Shown here: piece by piece, positions 23,182 to 25,131 of the stretch
Layout of the letters: every line of letters starts with the position of its first letter
Position numbering within the stretch: position 1 is the stretch's first letter
IMG/VR virus record: IMGVR_UViG_3300034101_000721
Span: 1 to 25,131 of that record
Direction: 5' to 3' (one strand)
Length of the DNA stretch: 25,131 bases
From: a virus
Program-made: the position numbers and the translations under genes
The notes under the pieces: generated by a model
Databases searched by the model: none
Seen by the model: the letters and a program-made list of their open reading frames with translations, nothing else
What the model was told of the DNA's origin: nothing

Positions 23182-23787
23182 TTAGTAATAAATCTTATCA
23201 CTGTTAGCTACTGACCAGCGGTTACAATCCTCTGCTGACCAGATTGTATCGAGTGTAGCATATTCCTTTGTCGGTGCAGTCGGATTATTTCCGATAAAGA
23301 AAGCGTCTTTGAAAACGATTCTGTTGGTAGGCAAAGCTGCAACTTGTCCGTTATCAAGCAGAATGACGTGGGCACACTTGTTCTGGTCTGGCTGGAACAG
23401 GAAGGCAGATTCAGCGTCAGAATCAGGCAGCCAATCAATCGTAAACCAGTAAGTACCAGACACTTTAGTTTTGTCTTTGAGGATTGCGTCACATTGATAG
23501 CCTTTGAATATATCAAAGGTAGTTACTACGGGGCGGTAACTGAAACAATCCCATAGCTGAAGTAGGTCCAAAGAGTATTTAGAACAGTCGCCATCAATAG
23601 TGTCATGCCAAAGCCAATGCAGAGGGATATGACGAAAGTGAGCACCTGATTCAAGCAGCACGTGGAATTGTAGCGCTCTTGCTTTGTAGGATTGTATTGC
23701 AAATGCGTAACCATGTTCAAAACCTTCTTTACCGTTTAAGTTCTTGTTTTCTATCCAGACTTTTAAGGGCGGTATATCTGCGTTCAC
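23182..23787 (-). CDS. Conserved-type phage protein of unknown function (201 aa)
   Basis: A 201-residue protein starting with GTG at 23787 in a GTGA overlap with the upstream DUF551 gene, whose last codons supply the AAGGAGGAGG ribosome site. Notable segments are LLQLWDCFSYRPVVTTFDIF, YQCDAILKDKTKVSGTYWF, DQNKCAHVILLDNGQVAALP and TNRIVFKDAFFIGNN. The last two fit a small beta-barrel reading (RNA- or nucleic-acid-associated barrels have similar strand layout), but that is only an impression. Proteins of this appearance recur in phage genomes without assigned function. It has no signal peptide or membrane segment. Confidence 0.68.
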   Translation of the reverse strand: MNADIPPLKVWIENKNLNGKEGFEHGYAFAIQSYKARALQFHVLLESGAHFRHIPLHWLWHDTIDGDCSKYSLDLLQLWDCFSYRPVVTTFDIFKGYQCDAILKDKTKVSGTYWFTIDWLPDSDAESAFLFQPDQNKCAHVILLDNGQVAALPTNRIVFKDAFFIGNNPTAPTKEYATLDTIWSAEDCNRWSVANSDKIYY

Positions 23788-24032
23788 TTTTCCTCCTCCT
23801 TTGGCGGTTCAGGTAGCGGATTTAATTTCATCCAGTGGGTAAATTGGTCCAGAGCTAGTGTGGCATTTGGATTGTTGTAATCAATAACGCCAAGAGTCTC
23901 TAGCCCTTTGTCGCTGTAGCAATTAAGCAAGCCGCCCAATACAAATTCAGGACAAGCTGCATTTGTCAGCCACAATAAAACAATCCCATCGCTTATATCC
24001 GGCATACGCTCTTTTAAGCTAATCCAACTCAT
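23784..24032 (-). CDS. DUF551-type protein, array copy 1 (leftmost, divergent)
   Basis: An 82-residue protein with the two conserved edges of a DUF551 domain: MSWISLKERMPD at the start and FTHWMKLNPLPEPPKEEEK at the end. The core (residues 15-62) shows no resemblance to the other copies beyond aromatic and Gly spacing, and it has a small insertion (KLN) in the THWMPL motif. The DUF551 family is common in phages and prophages and has no known activity. Its start is the ATG in an ATGA overlap with copy 2, whose Lys-Glu-Glu codons (AAGGAGGAG) are its ribosome site. It is the last array member before an unrelated gene. Confidence 0.75.
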   Translation of the reverse strand: MSWISLKERMPDISDGIVLLWLTNAACPEFVLGGLLNCYSDKGLETLGVIDYNNPNATLALDQFTHWMKLNPLPEPPKEEEK

Positions 24033-24478
24033 TTCTCCTCCTTTGGCGGCTCAGGCAGCGGCATCCAATGGGTAATACCAGTCAACCTACAATCATTTGG
24101 TGAAAATTTAATGCTCCAATTCCATAACTCATATCCACCAGTACAAAATGGGGGAATGTCTCCTAAACCACCAGACCATGCTAGTATTTGCATATCCTGC
24201 TCCGGCAGCCTATCCTTCACGCTAATCCAACCATTCACATCCATTATTTTGCTCATGTCGAGAATATGCTCGCAAGTATCCGGCATCACCTTGTCGGCGT
24301 CAGCAAGCTGATCCTGTAACTCTTGTATTTTAGCCTCAGCCTCCTCTAGTGCTGCGTGTGCGTGTTCCTGTGCTGCTTTGTAGCCTTCATACCAAGCTAT
24401 GTTGATGTCGTTTTTGCTTATCTCTACGTTGTCAAACTTTTCGCCGTAATCGTATGCCAACTCTTCTGGTGATTTCAT
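24029..24478 (-). CDS. DUF551-type protein with helical N-terminal extension, array copy 2
   Basis: A 149-residue protein and the longest of the array. Residues 1-38 contain EELAYDYGEKFDNVEISKND followed by IAWYEGYKAAQ. Residues about 38-65 form a short coiled coil (ALEEAEAKIQELQDQLADAD). From about residue 81 comes the DUF551 domain, from GWISVKDRLPEQ to ITHWMPLPEPPKEEK. N-terminal WYEGYKAA helices are also known in front of DUF551 domains elsewhere. This may be the full-length form from which the shorter neighbours derive. The stop overlaps the next ATG (ATGA) and the end encodes AAAGGAGGAG as ribosome site. The cellular role is unknown. Confidence 0.78.
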   Translation of the reverse strand: MKSPEELAYDYGEKFDNVEISKNDINIAWYEGYKAAQEHAHAALEEAEAKIQELQDQLADADKVMPDTCEHILDMSKIMDVNGWISVKDRLPEQDMQILAWSGGLGDIPPFCTGGYELWNWSIKFSPNDCRLTGITHWMPLPEPPKEEK

Positions 24479-24714
24479 CCTTCCTCCTTCAGCGGCATCC
24501 AGTGAGTGATCTCATCAGACCAATCCGCATGTTCATAGGTGCACTTGGACACTTGTAACTGCGACGAGAGCCAGATGCCCGCAAAAACCCCATTATGAAC
24601 CTCAACTGCCCAAAAAGTACCAATATCCTTCCCAGCTAGTACAACCGCTCCTATCTCAGGCAGCCTATCTTTTACGCTAATCCACTCGCTTTTTACGCTA
24701 ATCCACTCGCTCAT
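24475..24714 (-). CDS. DUF551-type protein with duplicated start, array copy 3
   Basis: A 79-residue protein. The N-terminus reads MSEWISVKSEWISVKDRLPE: the conserved SEWISVK is present twice because of an exact 21-bp tandem duplication (24670-24711). The core (GAVVLAGKDIGTFWAVEVHN and on) differs from the other copies. The C-terminus is DEITHWMPLKEEG, lacking the PEPP of copies 2 and 4 but keeping Lys-Glu-Glu, whose codons supply GAAGGAGGAA for the next gene. It is joined to both neighbours by ATGA. The short C-terminus suggests a deletion of four codons that preserved the ribosome-site codons. Function unknown. Confidence 0.75.
   Translation of the reverse strand: MSEWISVKSEWISVKDRLPEIGAVVLAGKDIGTFWAVEVHNGVFAGIWLSSQLQVSKCTYEHADWSDEITHWMPLKEEG
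24670..24711 (-). repeat. Exact 21-bp tandem duplication
   Basis: On the plus strand the unit TTTTACGCTAATCCACTCGCT plus no spacer occurs at 24670-24690 and again at 24691-24711, perfect in both copies. It duplicates seven in-frame codons (SEWISVK) at the start of array copy 3. Identity of the copies points to a recent event. Confidence 0.95.
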
Positions 24715-24965
24715 TTCTCCTCCTTCGGCGGCTCAGGTAGCGGCATCCAATGGGTGACTTGATCCTTGTTGTAGTGTTTCCATCCACTGCACACACTAGG
24801 ATCTCCTGATGCAGTTTCAATAAAAACATATTCGCTAGTCCCGCATTTTATCCATGCTAATACATTAGTGTTTCGATTTGGCAACCGATCCTTAACGCTA
24901 ATCCATTGCGGCGCTGCTGCCTTGTAACCAGCGAGAAAAACATCTTTAGCGTGTGAGTTTGTCAT
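24711..24965 (-). CDS. DUF551-type protein, array copy 4
   Basis: An 84-residue protein: MTNSHAKDVFLAGYKAAAPQ, then WISVKDRLPNRNTNVLAWIK, a variable core, and DQVTHWMPLPEPPKEEK. The FLAGYKAA piece corresponds to WYEGYKAA of copy 2, so this copy looks like the same architecture with the coiled-coil linker missing. The first residues MTNSxAK also resemble the start of the nuclease gene (MTNSRAK), which may be coincidence. It has an ATGA junction with copies 3 and 5. The upstream ribosome site GAAGGAGGAA lies within the last codons of copy 5. It is probably cytoplasmic, since no signal or membrane segment is present. Confidence 0.77.
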   Translation of the reverse strand: MTNSHAKDVFLAGYKAAAPQWISVKDRLPNRNTNVLAWIKCGTSEYVFIETASGDPSVCSGWKHYNKDQVTHWMPLPEPPKEEK

Positions 24966-25131
24966 ACTTCCTCCTTCGGCCTATCAGGTAGCGGCATCCA
25001 GTGAGTGACGGTTTCAGTTCCACACCACAGTCCCAAATCCGTATGAAACCAAGGCTCGTTTTTACCTGCTGGTGGCAATCTATACCGTGTTACAATCGAC
25101 CGTTTTTCATTAGTTGCAAGCAAAACTCTCT
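24962..25131 (-). CDS. DUF551-type protein, array copy 5, N-terminus outside window
   Basis: The minus-strand frame is open from the window edge to a TGA at 24962-24964. The visible 55 residues end with YRLPPAGKNEPWFH, then CGTETVTHWMPLPDRPKEEV, clearly the C-terminal half of another DUF551 domain. The RLP at the domain start is present, but the WISVKD that normally precedes it is replaced by a different sequence (SIVTRY). The Lys-Glu-Glu codons again form GAAGGAGGAAG before the ATG of copy 4, with an ATGA junction. The array therefore continues, or begins, beyond the right edge. Confidence 0.75.
   Translation of the reverse strand, partial: RVLLATNEKRSIVTRYRLPPAGKNEPWFHTDLGLWCGTETVTHWMPLPDRPKEEV

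Larger units (their letters stand above)
23787..25003 (-). repeat. Dispersed direct repeats at the ends of the DUF551 genes
   Basis: The 3' ends of the array genes share near-identical DNA (plus-strand core CGGCTCAGGTAGCGGCATCC and the preceding CTCCTCCTT) near 23790, 24035, 24481, 24717 and 24968. The 5' ends share GCTAATCCA preceded by a TATC or GATC block near 24010, 24210, 24670 and 24885. Cores between them are not similar. The repeats are long enough to support homologous exchange between copies. Confidence 0.7.

Noticed and set aside
23784-25131. CRISPR-like or satellite repeat array
   Set aside because: Repeated edges recur at irregular spacing of roughly 240-450 bases and lie inside continuous overlapping reading frames, so these are tandem genes and not a CRISPR array.
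1-25131. tRNA genes, integrase, attachment sites, insertion sequences, diversity-generating retroelement
   Set aside because: Looked for by eye through the gene content and gaps; none seen. The gaps are too small for RNA genes, and no reverse transcriptase or recombinase is encoded here.

Overview
The window is a segment of a tailed bacteriophage genome, most likely a short-tailed (podovirus-like) phage. It holds a terminase C-terminus, a portal protein, a scaffold/capsid pair, a portal-adjacent adaptor, a beta-rich tail nozzle candidate, four Gly/Ala/Gln-rich internal (ejection) protein candidates including one with a lytic transglycosylase domain, and a fibre with an S74 self-cleaving chaperone domain. 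There is no sheath, long-tail tube or classical tape measure. All genes read in the standard code. No tRNA, integrase, CRISPR array or insertion sequence was seen. The host cannot be named from the sequence; DUF551-type proteins are often met in phages of Gammaproteobacteria, which is only a hint.

Layout, left to right on the plus strand: terminase end and portal (1-2910); an unusual block of six genes between portal and scaffold (2910-6469), with a tandem paralogous pair and a protein built from four copies of a 24-25-residue repeat fused to a coiled coil; scaffold candidate, major capsid protein and a small virion protein (6459-8986); two small virion-protein candidates separated by hairpin-containing spacers (8987-9740); adaptor, ejection and tail genes (9741-19717); tail fibre (19719-20954); a probable lysis cassette (20951-22558) with a DUF5675 protein, a membrane-anchored coiled coil, an exported 18-cysteine protein and a holin-like protein. 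Genes are packed almost without gaps, mostly with ATGA or TAATG junctions, so translation is probably coupled over long stretches.

From 22555 to the right edge everything lies on the minus strand and meets the late genes tail to tail. Reading leftward it starts with five consecutive DUF551-type genes (four complete, one cut by the window edge), followed by a protein of unknown function, a PD-(D/E)XK nuclease candidate and a small unknown protein.

The most striking points are: (1) the tandem DUF551 array, with conserved edges, variable cores, and a C-terminal Lys-Glu-Glu whose codons form the Shine-Dalgarno of the next gene; (2) a three-armed, mutually exclusive RNA pairing at the scaffold/capsid junction that can cover the capsid gene's ribosome binding site; (3) two successive 42-nt spacers with near-identical hairpins sharing the loop AGCAAT; (4) a recurrent SPGxYR-type motif in three structural proteins; and (5) an exported, cysteine-rich, possibly barrel-fold protein in the lysis position. 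All family assignments were made by reading the translated sequence, with no database search.
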